The translations under genes were made by a program, and so were the position numbers. The notes beneath the pieces are model-generated. The model had not been told where the DNA came from and did no database searches. It saw only the letters and a program-made list of their open reading frames with translations. A DNA stretch of 64,000 nucleotides from Roseiarcus sp963842835 (GTDB taxonomy: Bacteria; Pseudomonadota; Alphaproteobacteria; Rhizobiales; Beijerinckiaceae), in contig CAWJIB010000001.1 of the NCBI GenBank assembly GCA_963842835.1, positions 1-64,000 on the forward strand, given 5' to 3'. This document shows, in pieces, positions 45,656 through 53,514 of this stretch (positions are counted from its first letter, which is position 1; every line of letters begins with the position of its first letter).

Positions 45656-47176
45656 ATGAGCACGCCGCGCGCCTTGCGCCTGAGCGCCGAAGACAACGTG
45701 ATGGTCGCCGTCGACGAGATCCGCGCCGGCGACGCGCCCGCCTCTTGCCCGGCCGCGGTCGAGCGCATCCCCAAGGGCCACAAGATCGCGACGGCGCCGA
45801 TCGAGACCGGCGCGCCGATTCGCAAGTTCGGCCAGATCATCGGCTTCGCCTCGAAGCCGATCGAAGCCGGCCAGTGGGTGCACGAGCACAATTGCGCCGT
45901 CCACGATTTTTCCCGCGATTACCGCTTTTGCGAGGACGCGCGCGCCCAGACCGTCCTGCCCGTCGAGCGACAAGCGACGTTCCAAGGCTATCGCCGCGCC
46001 AACGGCAAAGCGGGTACGCGCAATTATCTCGGCGTCCTGACGTCGGTGAACTGCTCGGCGACCGCGGCGCGGCTTATCGCGCGGGAAGTCGAGCGTTCCG
46101 GCCTGCTCGCCGATTATCCCCATGTCGACGGCGTCATCGCGCTGGTGCACGGCACGGGCTGCGGCATGGCGTCGAAGGGCGAAGGCTTCGACATTCTCGA
46201 ACGCACGCAATGGGGCTATGCCGCCAACCCCAACATCGGCGGCGTGTTGATGGTCGGGCTCGGCTGCGAGGTCTTTCAGATCGGCCGACTGAAAGACGAC
46301 TACCGCCTCAAGGAGGGCGATCTCTTCCATAGCTTGACGATCCAGGCGAGCGGCGGCACGCGCAAGGCGGTCGAGGCGGGGCTCGATCGCATCAAGGCGA
46401 TGTTGCCGATCCTCAACGCCGCGCGGCGCGAAACGCTGCCGGCGAGCGAATTGACGCTGGCGCTGCAGTGCGGCGGCTCGGACGGCTATTCCGGCATCAC
46501 CGCCAATCCGGCGCTGGGCGCCGCGGCGGACATTCTCGTGCGCCATGGCGGCACGGCGATCCTGTCGGAGACCCCGGAAATTTACGGCGCCGAGCATCTG
46601 CTGACGCGCCGCGCGGCGACGCCCGAAATCGGCCGCAAGCTCGTCGATCTCATTCATTGGTGGGAGGATTACTGCTCGCGCAACGGCGGCGAAATGAACA
46701 ACAACCCGTCGCCGGGCAACAAGGCGGGCGGGCTGACGACGATCCTGGAAAAATCGCTCGGCGCCGCCGCCAAGGGCGGCACGACGAATCTCGAGGGCGT
46801 CTATCGCTACGCCGAGCCGGTGACGGCCAAGGGCTTCGTCTTCATGGACACGCCGGGCTACGACCCGGTTTCGGTGACGGGCCAGGTGGCGGGCGGCGCC
46901 AATGTCGTGACCTTCACCACCGGGCGCGGCTCGGCCTATGGCTGCAAGCCGTCGCCGTCGATTAAGCTCGCGACCAACAATGAGGTCTACAAGCGCATGA
47001 CCGAGGATATGGACATCAATTGCGGCGATGTGCTCGACGGCGTTTCGATCGCGCAAAAGGGCCAGGAGATTTTCGACAAGGTGCTCGCCGTCGCTTCGGG
47101 GGAAAAATCCAAGTCCGAGGCTTTGGGATACGGCGACGCCGAATTCGTGCCGTGGCAAATCGGCGCGACGATGTAA
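45656..47176 (+). CDS. UxaA/GarD-type sugar-acid dehydratase
   Basis: 506 residues. The N-terminal SAF domain (about 8-85; SAEDNVMVAVDEIRAGD, PIRKFGQIIGFA) and the large UxaA core (RANGKAGTRNYLGVLTSVNC near 117; VHGTGCGMASKGEGF near 163; LQCGGSDGYSGITANPALGA near 270; MNNNPSPGNKAGGLTTI near 343) match altronate/galactarate dehydratases, which are Fe2+-dependent enzymes. Both domains lie in one chain, as in the fused UxaA form. Substrate candidates are altronate, galactarate or an aldonate; the neighbours point to a product that ends as 2-oxoglutarate. Confidence 0.9.
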   Translation: MSTPRALRLSAEDNVMVAVDEIRAGDAPASCPAAVERIPKGHKIATAPIETGAPIRKFGQIIGFASKPIEAGQWVHEHNCAVHDFSRDYRFCEDARAQTVLPVERQATFQGYRRANGKAGTRNYLGVLTSVNCSATAARLIAREVERSGLLADYPHVDGVIALVHGTGCGMASKGEGFDILERTQWGYAANPNIGGVLMVGLGCEVFQIGRLKDDYRLKEGDLFHSLTIQASGGTRKAVEAGLDRIKAMLPILNAARRETLPASELTLALQCGGSDGYSGITANPALGAAADILVRHGGTAILSETPEIYGAEHLLTRRAATPEIGRKLVDLIHWWEDYCSRNGGEMNNNPSPGNKAGGLTTILEKSLGAAAKGGTTNLEGVYRYAEPVTAKGFVFMDTPGYDPVSVTGQVAGGANVVTFTTGRGSAYGCKPSPSIKLATNNEVYKRMTEDMDINCGDVLDGVSIAQKGQEIFDKVLAVASGEKSKSEALGYGDAEFVPWQIGATM

Positions 47177-47263
47177 GCGCGCCGCTCTTCGATCTCGAGC
47201 GACTGCGCATTCGGCCGATCGCCGAGTGGATCGGGCGCCGTCGCGCAGCAATAGGGACAAAGC

Positions 47264-48250
47264 ATGAGACTCGCTCAAATCGTCGACGAATCCGGCAAGC
47301 GCGCGCTGGTCGTCACCGCACGCGGCGAAAGCCGCCTCGTCAAGGGCGCGCGGACGACGCTCGAACTCGCGCGTCAGGCGATCGAAGCGGGCGCGCCGCT
47401 GCGCAAGCTCATCGCCGATCGCGGCGTCGGCAAGCCGGTGGATCTCGGCGCCGCGCTCAAGGAGCGCCGCGTGCTCAACCCGATCGACCACCGGGATCCC
47501 GCGCATCTCTATGTCACCGGCACGGGGCTGACGCATCTCGGCTCCGCCGAGGGGCGCGACAAGATGCACAAGAGCCTCGCCGACGCCGACGCCCTCACCA
47601 ATTCCATGCGCATGTTCAAGATGGGTCTCGAAGGCGGCAAGCCGAAGCCCGGCGCGGCGGGCGTCCAGCCGGAATGGTTCTACAAGGGCGACGGCTCGAC
47701 GCTCGTCGCGCCGGGCGGCGATCTCGTGAGCCCGAGCTTCGCGCTCGACGGCGGCGAGGAGCCGGAGATCGTCGGCGTCTACGTGATCGACCCCGCGGGC
47801 GCGCCCGTTCGCGTCGGCTTCGCGCTCGGCAACGAATTCTCCGATCACGTCACCGAACGGCAGAACTATCTCTATCTCGCCCATTCCAAACTGCGCCCGT
47901 CGAGCTTCGGGCCCGAACTGCTGGTCGGCGACCTGCCGCCCGACATCCAGGGCGTCTCGCGCATCCGGCGCGGCAGGGACGTCCTGTGGGAAAAGCCGTT
48001 CGTCTCGGGCGAGCACAACATGTCGCATTCCATCGCCAACCTCGAGGCGCACCATTTCAAATACGCCCTGTTCCGCCGCCCCGGCGACGTCCACGTGCAT
48101 TTCTTCGGCACGGCGACGCTTTCGTTCAGCGATGGCGTCAAAACGCAAAAGGGCGACGTGTTCGAGATCGAGGCCGAACCTTTCGGCCTGCCGCTGCGCA
48201 ATCGGCTCGCCGTCGCCAAGGCGGAGAAGGTGAAGGTGCGGGGGCTTTAG
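47264..48250 (+). CDS. GguC/AraD1-type FAH-superfamily protein
   Basis: 328 residues. YVTGTGLTHLGSAEGRDKMH and FKMGLEGGKPKPGAAGVQPE, then EWFYKGDGSTLVAPGGDL and GEEPEIVGVYVID and LGNEFSDHVTERQN, are characteristic of GguC, whose gene accompanies sugar ABC transporters in Agrobacterium; NCBI calls the family AraD1. Acidic metal ligands in EEPEIVGVY and GNEFSDH are present. A dehydratase or hydrolase on a 2-keto-3-deoxy acid is inferred. It would be the second FAH-type enzyme of this locus, 87 bp after the UxaA-type gene. Confidence 0.82.
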   Translation: MRLAQIVDESGKRALVVTARGESRLVKGARTTLELARQAIEAGAPLRKLIADRGVGKPVDLGAALKERRVLNPIDHRDPAHLYVTGTGLTHLGSAEGRDKMHKSLADADALTNSMRMFKMGLEGGKPKPGAAGVQPEWFYKGDGSTLVAPGGDLVSPSFALDGGEEPEIVGVYVIDPAGAPVRVGFALGNEFSDHVTERQNYLYLAHSKLRPSSFGPELLVGDLPPDIQGVSRIRRGRDVLWEKPFVSGEHNMSHSIANLEAHHFKYALFRRPGDVHVHFFGTATLSFSDGVKTQKGDVFEIEAEPFGLPLRNRLAVAKAEKVKVRGL

Positions 48251-48449
48251 GCGGGTTGGGGCGTCATGCGCCGACCGACGTCGCAATCCTCGTTGCCAAA
48301 CTGAAGAATATAGCGCTCATCTCTGAGCGTGCGCCGCGCGCAATGCGGGGCGGCAAACGCCGCGCCGTTGACAACGTGTCCCCGCGCTGCGAGCCTCGCG
48401 GCGAGAACAACAAGATCATCGACTTGAAAATTGTCTGGGGGCGGTCGCA

Positions 48450-49745
48450 ATGAGCGCGCAGCAAGGCCTTGCGGCCAAGGCAAAGGCGAGGCCGTCCATT
48501 GGGGCGAAAGGAATTTTCGCCGTCGTTCTCGGCAACGGCTATGAATTCTTCGATTTCGGCGTCTACGCCGTCTATATCGGCGTCATCGGCCAGACCTTCT
48601 ATCCCGGCGACAATGCGCTCGCCAGCGACCTCGCGGCCGCCGCGACTTTCGGCGTCGGCTTCATCGCGCGGCCGCTCGGCGGCATGTTGATCGGCGCTTA
48701 CGGGGATCGCGCGGGGCGCAAGGCCGCGATGACGCTGACGATCGGCCTGATGGCGCTCGGCAGCGCGATGATCGCGGTTCTGCCCGGCTATTCCACGATC
48801 GGCGTCGCCGCGCCGATCCTGCTGGTTCTCGCGCGTCTCGTGCAAGGCTTTGCGGTCGGCGGCGAAATGGGGCCGTCGACGATGTTCATGCTCGAGGCCG
48901 CGCCCCCGGGACGGCGAATTTTCTACGCCAGCTGGCAGCTCGCGAGCCAGAACCTCGGCAGCCTCGCCTATGGCCTGATCGGCTTTCTGCTGGCCCTCAT
49001 TCTTTCCAAGCAGAACCTGAACGACTGGGGCTGGCGCATCCCCTTCGCGCTCGGCATCCTCATTGCGCCGATCGGCATCTACATTCGCAACCAGCTCGAA
49101 GAGACGCTGGCGCGAGAACCCAACGTCGTTCCCGCTCACGCGGGCGCCGTCGTTTCCATTGTGTTGAAGGACTATTGGTTCAGCGTGCTGCTCGGCGTCG
49201 CGCTGATCGCCGGCGGAACGATCACGCAATATTTCCTCATCAACATGACGCCCTATGCGATCCGCACGCTGCACTTGCCGGACGCCGCCGCGATGCTGGG
49301 CTCGATTTCCGTCGGGCTGACCGGCGCCGCCGGCGCCTTGATCGGCGGCCTCCTCGCGGATCGCTTCGGCATCAAGACGATCGCGGTCATTCCGCGCGTC
49401 ATTCTCTTGATCGCCCTGCTGCCGGTCATGTGGTGGCTGGTCGCGAGCCCCAGCGCGACAACGCTCGTGCTCGCGATCGCCGTCCTGAGCGTCCTGCAAG
49501 GCGCCAGCAGCGGGGTCGGGATCATGCTGATCCCCTTGATCTTCCCCAAGACGGTCCGCGCCACCGGCCTCGCCTTCACCTATTCGCTCGGGGTCGCGAT
49601 TTTCGGCGGCACCGCGACCTATATCGTCACCTGGCTCGTCGGCGTCACCGGCAATCCTCTGGCTTCGGTCTACTACGTCTTCATCGCCAATATCGCGATG
49701 CTCGCGGCGATCCTGGCGATCCGGGAATATTCCTACGATACGTAG
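48450..49745 (+). CDS. MFS permease, metabolite:H+ symporter (MHS) type
   Basis: 431 residues with twelve predicted membrane segments. GNGYEFFDFGVYAVYIGVIG in the first helix, FIARPLGGMLIGAYGDRAGRK in the loop between helices 2 and 3, and GNRF-like GGEMGPSTMFMLEAAPPGRR are MHS features. Members import citrate, 2-oxoglutarate, shikimate or other carboxylates with protons. In this setting, at the end of the plus-strand arm, import of the sugar acid is the simplest reading. A gap of 199 bp precedes it, so it may have its own promoter. Confidence 0.9.
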   Translation: MSAQQGLAAKAKARPSIGAKGIFAVVLGNGYEFFDFGVYAVYIGVIGQTFYPGDNALASDLAAAATFGVGFIARPLGGMLIGAYGDRAGRKAAMTLTIGLMALGSAMIAVLPGYSTIGVAAPILLVLARLVQGFAVGGEMGPSTMFMLEAAPPGRRIFYASWQLASQNLGSLAYGLIGFLLALILSKQNLNDWGWRIPFALGILIAPIGIYIRNQLEETLAREPNVVPAHAGAVVSIVLKDYWFSVLLGVALIAGGTITQYFLINMTPYAIRTLHLPDAAAMLGSISVGLTGAAGALIGGLLADRFGIKTIAVIPRVILLIALLPVMWWLVASPSATTLVLAIAVLSVLQGASSGVGIMLIPLIFPKTVRATGLAFTYSLGVAIFGGTATYIVTWLVGVTGNPLASVYYVFIANIAMLAAILAIREYSYDT

Positions 49746-49751
49746 CCCGAT

Positions 49752-49768
49752 GCGCCGGCCGCCGGCGC
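49752..49768. terminator. hairpin between converging permease and dnaB genes
   Basis: GCGCCGG-CCG-CCGGCGC is a perfect 7-bp stem with a 3-base loop, 6 bp after the permease stop and 45 bp after the dnaB stop. There is no following T-run in either direction, so it is a weak or Rho-assisted candidate. Confidence 0.4.
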
Positions 49769-49813
49769 CAGGGGGTAGGCAGGGTCGCGAGCGGACGCGG
49801 GACGCGCGCCCCT

Positions 49814-51313
49814 CTACCTGATCTCCGGAATCGCCTCCTCGCGCGCAAGATTGCCGAAGCGCGTCAGCTCGGCCTCGAATTGCAATTCCACCATGCCCGT
49901 GGGTCCGTGGCGCTGCTTGCCGATGATCACCTCGGCGCGGCCGTGCGCGCGCTCCATTTCGTTCATCCACGCCACGTGTTCTTCGGTGCCCGGGCGCGGC
50001 TCCTTGTTCTTGAGGTAATATTCCTCGCGATAGACGAACAGCACGACGTCGGCGTCCTGCTCGATCGATCCGGATTCGCGCAGGTCCGAGAGCTGCGGGC
50101 GCTTGTCGTCGCGCTGCTCGACCTGGCGCGAGAGCTGCGACAGCGCGAGGATGGGGACGTTCAGCTCCTTGGCGAGCGCCTTGAGGCCGGTGGTGATCTC
50201 GGTCAGCTCCTGCACGCGGTTGTCGCCGCGCGTCTTCGAGCCGGACAGCAATTGAATATAGTCGATGACGAGAAGATCGAGGCCGCGCTGGCGCTTCAGG
50301 CGTCGCGCGCGCGCGGTGAGCTGGGCGATCGAAATGCCGCCGGTCTGGTCGATGAAGAACGGGATCGACTGCATCTCGCGCACCGCCTCGGCGACGTGAT
50401 GGAAATCGGCCTCGGTGATGTCGCCGCGGCGGATCTTGTACGAAGCGACGCCCGACTGCTCCGCGATGATGCGGGTCGCCAATTGCTCGGCCGACATTTC
50501 CAGCGAGAAGAAGCCGACGATGCCGCCGTCGACCGTCTGCTGGGTTCCGTCGGCGCGCGTTTCGCCGCGATAGGCCTTGGCGATGTTGAAGGCGATGTTG
50601 GTGGCGAGCGCCGTCTTGCCCATGCCCGGGCGGCCCGCGAGGATGACGAGGTCCGAGGCCTGCAAGCCGCCCATGTAGCGGTCGAGATCGTTAAGGCCGG
50701 TGGCGACGCCGCTCAGATTGCCGTCGCGCTCATAGGCTTTGGCGGCCATGTCGACGGCGATCTTCAGCGCGTCGGAAAAGCGCTGGAAGCCGCCGTCGTA
50801 GCGTCCGCCCTCGGCGATCTGATAGAGGCGCCGCTCGGCCTCCTCGATCTGCTCGCGCGGGGTCGAATCGACCGGCGCGTCATAGGCGACGTTGACGACG
50901 TCCTCGCCGATCCGGATCAGCTCGCGCCGCACCGCCAGATCGTGGATCGTGCGCCCGTAATCGTTGGCGTTGATGATCGTCGTCGCCTCGGCGGCGAGGC
51001 GGGCGAGATATTGCGGCACGCTGACGCCGCCGAGGTCGTGCTCGCCGAGGAACGTCTTCAGCGTGATCGGCGAGGCGAGCTTGCCCGCGCGGATCAGCGA
51101 GCCCGCGATCTCGTAAATGCGGCGATGAATCTCCTCGACGAAATGCTCCGCCTTGAGAAAGTCGGAGACGCGGTCGAAGGCGTCGTTGTTGACGAGAATC
51201 GCGCCGAGCAGCGCCTGCTCGGCTTCGACGTTGAGCGGCGGCGTGCGGTAGGCGGGTTCGGAAGAATTGGGGACGGCGGCGAGCCGGCCCGGGAATTGTT
51301 CAACGGTCGCCAT
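49814..51313 (-). CDS. dnaB: replicative DNA helicase
   Basis: 499 residues. The N-terminal DnaB domain (NVEAEQALLGAILVNNDAFD) is followed by the RecA-like ATPase: LVILAGRPGMGKTALATNIAF (Walker A near 225), FFSLEMSAEQLATRI near 262, DLLVIDYIQLLSG (Walker B near 335) and DLRESGSIEQDADVVLFVYR near 395. It unwinds DNA ahead of the replisome as a hexamer. In many relatives it is followed by alr and radA; here the converging permease follows instead, a rearranged context. Confidence 0.97.
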   Translation of the reverse strand: MATVEQFPGRLAAVPNSSEPAYRTPPLNVEAEQALLGAILVNNDAFDRVSDFLKAEHFVEEIHRRIYEIAGSLIRAGKLASPITLKTFLGEHDLGGVSVPQYLARLAAEATTIINANDYGRTIHDLAVRRELIRIGEDVVNVAYDAPVDSTPREQIEEAERRLYQIAEGGRYDGGFQRFSDALKIAVDMAAKAYERDGNLSGVATGLNDLDRYMGGLQASDLVILAGRPGMGKTALATNIAFNIAKAYRGETRADGTQQTVDGGIVGFFSLEMSAEQLATRIIAEQSGVASYKIRRGDITEADFHHVAEAVREMQSIPFFIDQTGGISIAQLTARARRLKRQRGLDLLVIDYIQLLSGSKTRGDNRVQELTEITTGLKALAKELNVPILALSQLSRQVEQRDDKRPQLSDLRESGSIEQDADVVLFVYREEYYLKNKEPRPGTEEHVAWMNEMERAHGRAEVIIGKQRHGPTGMVELQFEAELTRFGNLAREEAIPEIR

Positions 51314-51596
51314 GGGCTTCTTCGAGCGGTTCTTTTTTTAAAGGGTTGGAAAGCGAACGCGAAACGCGACTCGGGGTCGGGCGCCAGAATACGCGCGTCG
51401 ACCGACCGGAAAAAGCCTTGTGTCACGGATCGCCGGGCGAGGCGAGCGCGCTGCGCCGCGGACGGGCGATTGTCCCCGCAATACCCGGGCGAAAATATTT
51501 TTGCGGCTCGATCGCAGCGCGGCGCTTGACTTCGATCGCGGCGCCGGCGGTTCGCATGGCGAGCGCTTCGTCGAGCCGTTAAGACAGGCTCATAGC
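51314..51596. other. short intergenic stretch upstream of dnaB
   Basis: No gene or repeat is recognised in these 283 bp. The T7 run just before the dnaB start (51332-51338) and AT-rich bases around 51497-51510 (AAAATATTTTTGC) may hold its promoter, read on the minus strand. Confidence 0.35.
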
Positions 51597-52037
51597 TCAG
51601 GCGAGTTCGAGCGCGCGCGTGGCGAGCGCGACAACACGGGGAATAGGCTTGGCGCCCTGTTCGTAATAGGCCACCATGCGACGGCTGACGCCGAGCGCGC
51701 GAGCGGCGGCGTCCAGCGTATAGGCCTTGCGTTCGCGCCAGTGCTTGAACGCGTCCGCCGACATGGTGAGGCCCGTCTGCTCTTGCGCGAGCCGCCATAG
51801 CGTATCGGCCGACATGTCGATCTCGTCAGACCAGACAACGTCTGTTCCGTGTTCGCCAACGCGCACGCGAGCGAACAATTTCGGCGAGCGGCGCAACGGC
51901 TCGTAGACGCGGAAGGTCTCGACGAGACTGGAGACGTCGACGCGGCTTTCATTCGCCCTGTCCCACTGGACGCGCAAGGTCAAAGGCTTCTCGTCGGCCG
52001 TCACGGCGACGATGCGCGGCAAACTCTTTTTCGGCAT
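51597..52037 (-). CDS. DUF2442 domain fused to a helix-turn-helix domain
   Basis: 146 residues. The N-terminal half (PRIVAVTADEKPLTLRVQWD, VDVSSLVETFRVYEPLRRSP, then GTDVVWSDEIDMSADTLWRL) follows the DUF2442 pattern. The C-terminal half (MSADAFKHWRERKAYTLDAA, ALGVSRRMVAYYEQGAKPIP) is an XRE-type helix-turn-helix. Its ATG lies 3 bp after the stop of a DUF4160 gene, the two together forming a compact module. DUF4160/DUF2442 pairs have been proposed to be toxin-antitoxin-like; in such a scheme this DNA-binding half would be the antitoxin and self-repressor. That role is inferred. Confidence 0.8.
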   Translation of the reverse strand: MPKKSLPRIVAVTADEKPLTLRVQWDRANESRVDVSSLVETFRVYEPLRRSPKLFARVRVGEHGTDVVWSDEIDMSADTLWRLAQEQTGLTMSADAFKHWRERKAYTLDAAARALGVSRRMVAYYEQGAKPIPRVVALATRALELA

Positions 52038-52040
52038 CGG

Positions 52041-52208
52041 TCAACCTCGCTCGTTGAGTGCAACCCGTTTGAGGGCGAGCCATTCCTGATGGTCTCTCGC
52101 CCACGCCAGCGCCTGAAAGTCAGGCGCGACGATGTGGAAGTGCGGAGGGCGGCGGTCGTCAGCGTACATACGCACGCTGACGGGGCCGAGGCGCTGCAAC
52201 GTGGGCAT
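52041..52208 (-). CDS. DUF4160 small protein, partner of the DUF2442-HTH gene
   Basis: 55 residues, found by translating the minus strand from the ATG at 52208: it begins MPTLQRLGPVSVRMYADD, continues with RRPPHFHIVAP and ends with HQEWLALKRVALNERG. This is the DUF4160 pattern, with the conserved MYADDRRPPHFH stretch, and the protein is complete for the family. It is too short for most gene finders. It ends 3 bp before the ATG of the DUF2442-HTH gene and begins 21 bp after a perfect 17-bp palindrome, so the three elements look like one autoregulated unit. The biochemical function is unknown. Confidence 0.82.
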   Translation of the reverse strand: MPTLQRLGPVSVRMYADDRRPPHFHIVAPDFQALAWARDHQEWLALKRVALNERG

Positions 52209-52228
52209 GAAAGGCCATCAAACATCGT

Positions 52229-52245
52229 AGTGCAACTATTGCACT
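52229..52245. promoter_or_regulatory. perfect palindrome, probable operator of the DUF4160/DUF2442-HTH module
   Basis: AGTGCAA-CTA-TTGCACT has seven-base arms without mismatch and a 3-base centre. It lies 21-37 bp upstream of the DUF4160 ATG, where the promoter must be, in a locally AT-rich stretch (TTTTGATAGAAATA on the far side). The size suits a dimeric XRE-type repressor; the HTH protein of the module is the obvious candidate. Confidence 0.6.
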
Positions 52246-52566
52246 TTTGATAGAAATACCAAGGCCGCGAGACCCATGGTAGCGGGTCAGATCGAAATTT
52301 CGGCTATCGACCCATGTCGAATGTTGGGATTGCCGGTCGCAATGTCAGACTTTGGCCGAGAGCCGAATAGCGGCTTCTGGATGAGCGGGGAGCCGAAGCA
52401 GACATTCATTGTCGATAGACGCTCGGGCGCTTCCGACCCATCCAGGCGTTGGGATCGGGGCGCTGCATGACGGGAATTGACCCATCCTGGACTTGACCCG
52501 CCGCAGTTTAGCCTGAAGGCTCCCCTTCGATCTTGCTCTAAATTAAGTTCATTTTGCTCGGCGCGA
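52246..52566. other. gene-free stretch with decayed repeat sequence
   Basis: No gene is seen in these 320 bp. Phrases such as CATTGTCGATAGACGCTCGG, TTCCGACCCATCC, GGGAATTGACCCATCC and CTTGACCCGCCG are echoes of a repeat that reappears in other gaps of this region (55.6, 56.5, 57.7 and 63.9 kb). It looks like long-dead non-coding DNA. Confidence 0.45.
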
Positions 52567-53376
52567 TCAAGCGCGGGCGATGAGGTAGCGGAACTTGTTA
52601 TTTAAGTGGTACGCACCTGAAGGTTGGCGGTAGGGTGTAATGGCATGCGCAACGGCGTCACGCGCGCGCTCCATGCCGGAATTTCGGATGGCCCGTTCGG
52701 CAGGTCCGGCAGACAGCATTCCACGAAGCGCAATATCCAGGCTTGGGTAGATCCACGGACATTCAACGTCGACCACTTCTCCCGGCGCAAGACCTGCCTC
52801 GAACGCCAGCGCCTTCAATTTTGATCCGTCGGACAAGGCGAACGGACCTGGCGCTCCCGGCGGCGGCGGCGGCATCAAGGCACCGAGGGCTTTGAGATGC
52901 CCGGCTGCTTCGCATTCCTCAGGCAGGCCCCAGGTTGCGATCACGATCGCGCCGTCCCGCCGCGTCACGCGGCGCGCCTCGCGCAGCGCATTGATTGGCG
53001 AGGCGGCATATTGAAATGCATTGAAGCCGGTCACGACATCGAAACTTCCATCCGGCTGCGGTAGCGCTTCCATCTCCCCGACGTGAAAATCCTGCCTGGG
53101 CAGGCGCGCACGCGCGATATCGATGAACGCGGCGGAGGCGTCGATACCGGCAACCTTGGCCATTGTCTGTGCAAACACTTGCACGGCGAGGCCAGGACCG
53201 CAGCCGACATCGAGGCTCATTTTCGATTTCGAGAGTTCGGGCCGGCGCAGCACGCTTTCATACAGCGGACGGAAATGGCCTTCCTGTAATTCGGCGTAGT
53301 CGCGGGCACGCGCACTCCACAATTCTCCCTGTAGTTGGGCAGAGCCTGCGCGTTGGGTCGTGGCGATGTCGTTCAT
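52567..53376 (-). CDS. class I SAM-dependent methyltransferase
   Basis: 269 residues. Motif I MSLDVGCGPGLAVQVFAQTM (about 53-72) with GIDASAAFIDIARARLP, then GSFDVVTGFNAFQYAASP (motif II region) and a proline run PPPPPGAPGPFAL near 190 show a Methyltransf_11-type fold. The acceptor is unknown. Its start faces that of the winged-helix/TPR regulator, 138 bp away, so it is a possible target of that regulator. Confidence 0.86.
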   Translation of the reverse strand: MNDIATTQRAGSAQLQGELWSARARDYAELQEGHFRPLYESVLRRPELSKSKMSLDVGCGPGLAVQVFAQTMAKVAGIDASAAFIDIARARLPRQDFHVGEMEALPQPDGSFDVVTGFNAFQYAASPINALREARRVTRRDGAIVIATWGLPEECEAAGHLKALGALMPPPPPGAPGPFALSDGSKLKALAFEAGLAPGEVVDVECPWIYPSLDIALRGMLSAGPAERAIRNSGMERARDAVAHAITPYRQPSGAYHLNNKFRYLIARA

Positions 53377-53514
53377 TGTTCTCTCCTGAGCTCACGGCGA
53401 CGCGATGCCGTTTCAGCGACCATGCCATGGCGCAAAAATCCCCGCTTCAAGACAGCCTTGATTTTTCGTCCAGACCAGCCCGATTTTCCTAGCGCCAGGG
53501 GGAGCCGCAAGTTA

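Noticed and set aside
45341..48286. A very long open frame (about 980 codons) on the minus strand opposite the GntR, UxaA and GguC genes
   Set aside because: It is the complement of three genes with unmistakable families, and its translation is rich in Arg, Asp and His without any motif; such mirror frames are common in high-GC DNA.
49175..51529. Long plus-strand frame across the permease end and dnaB
   Set aside because: It overlaps the complement of dnaB fully and contains no recognisable domain.
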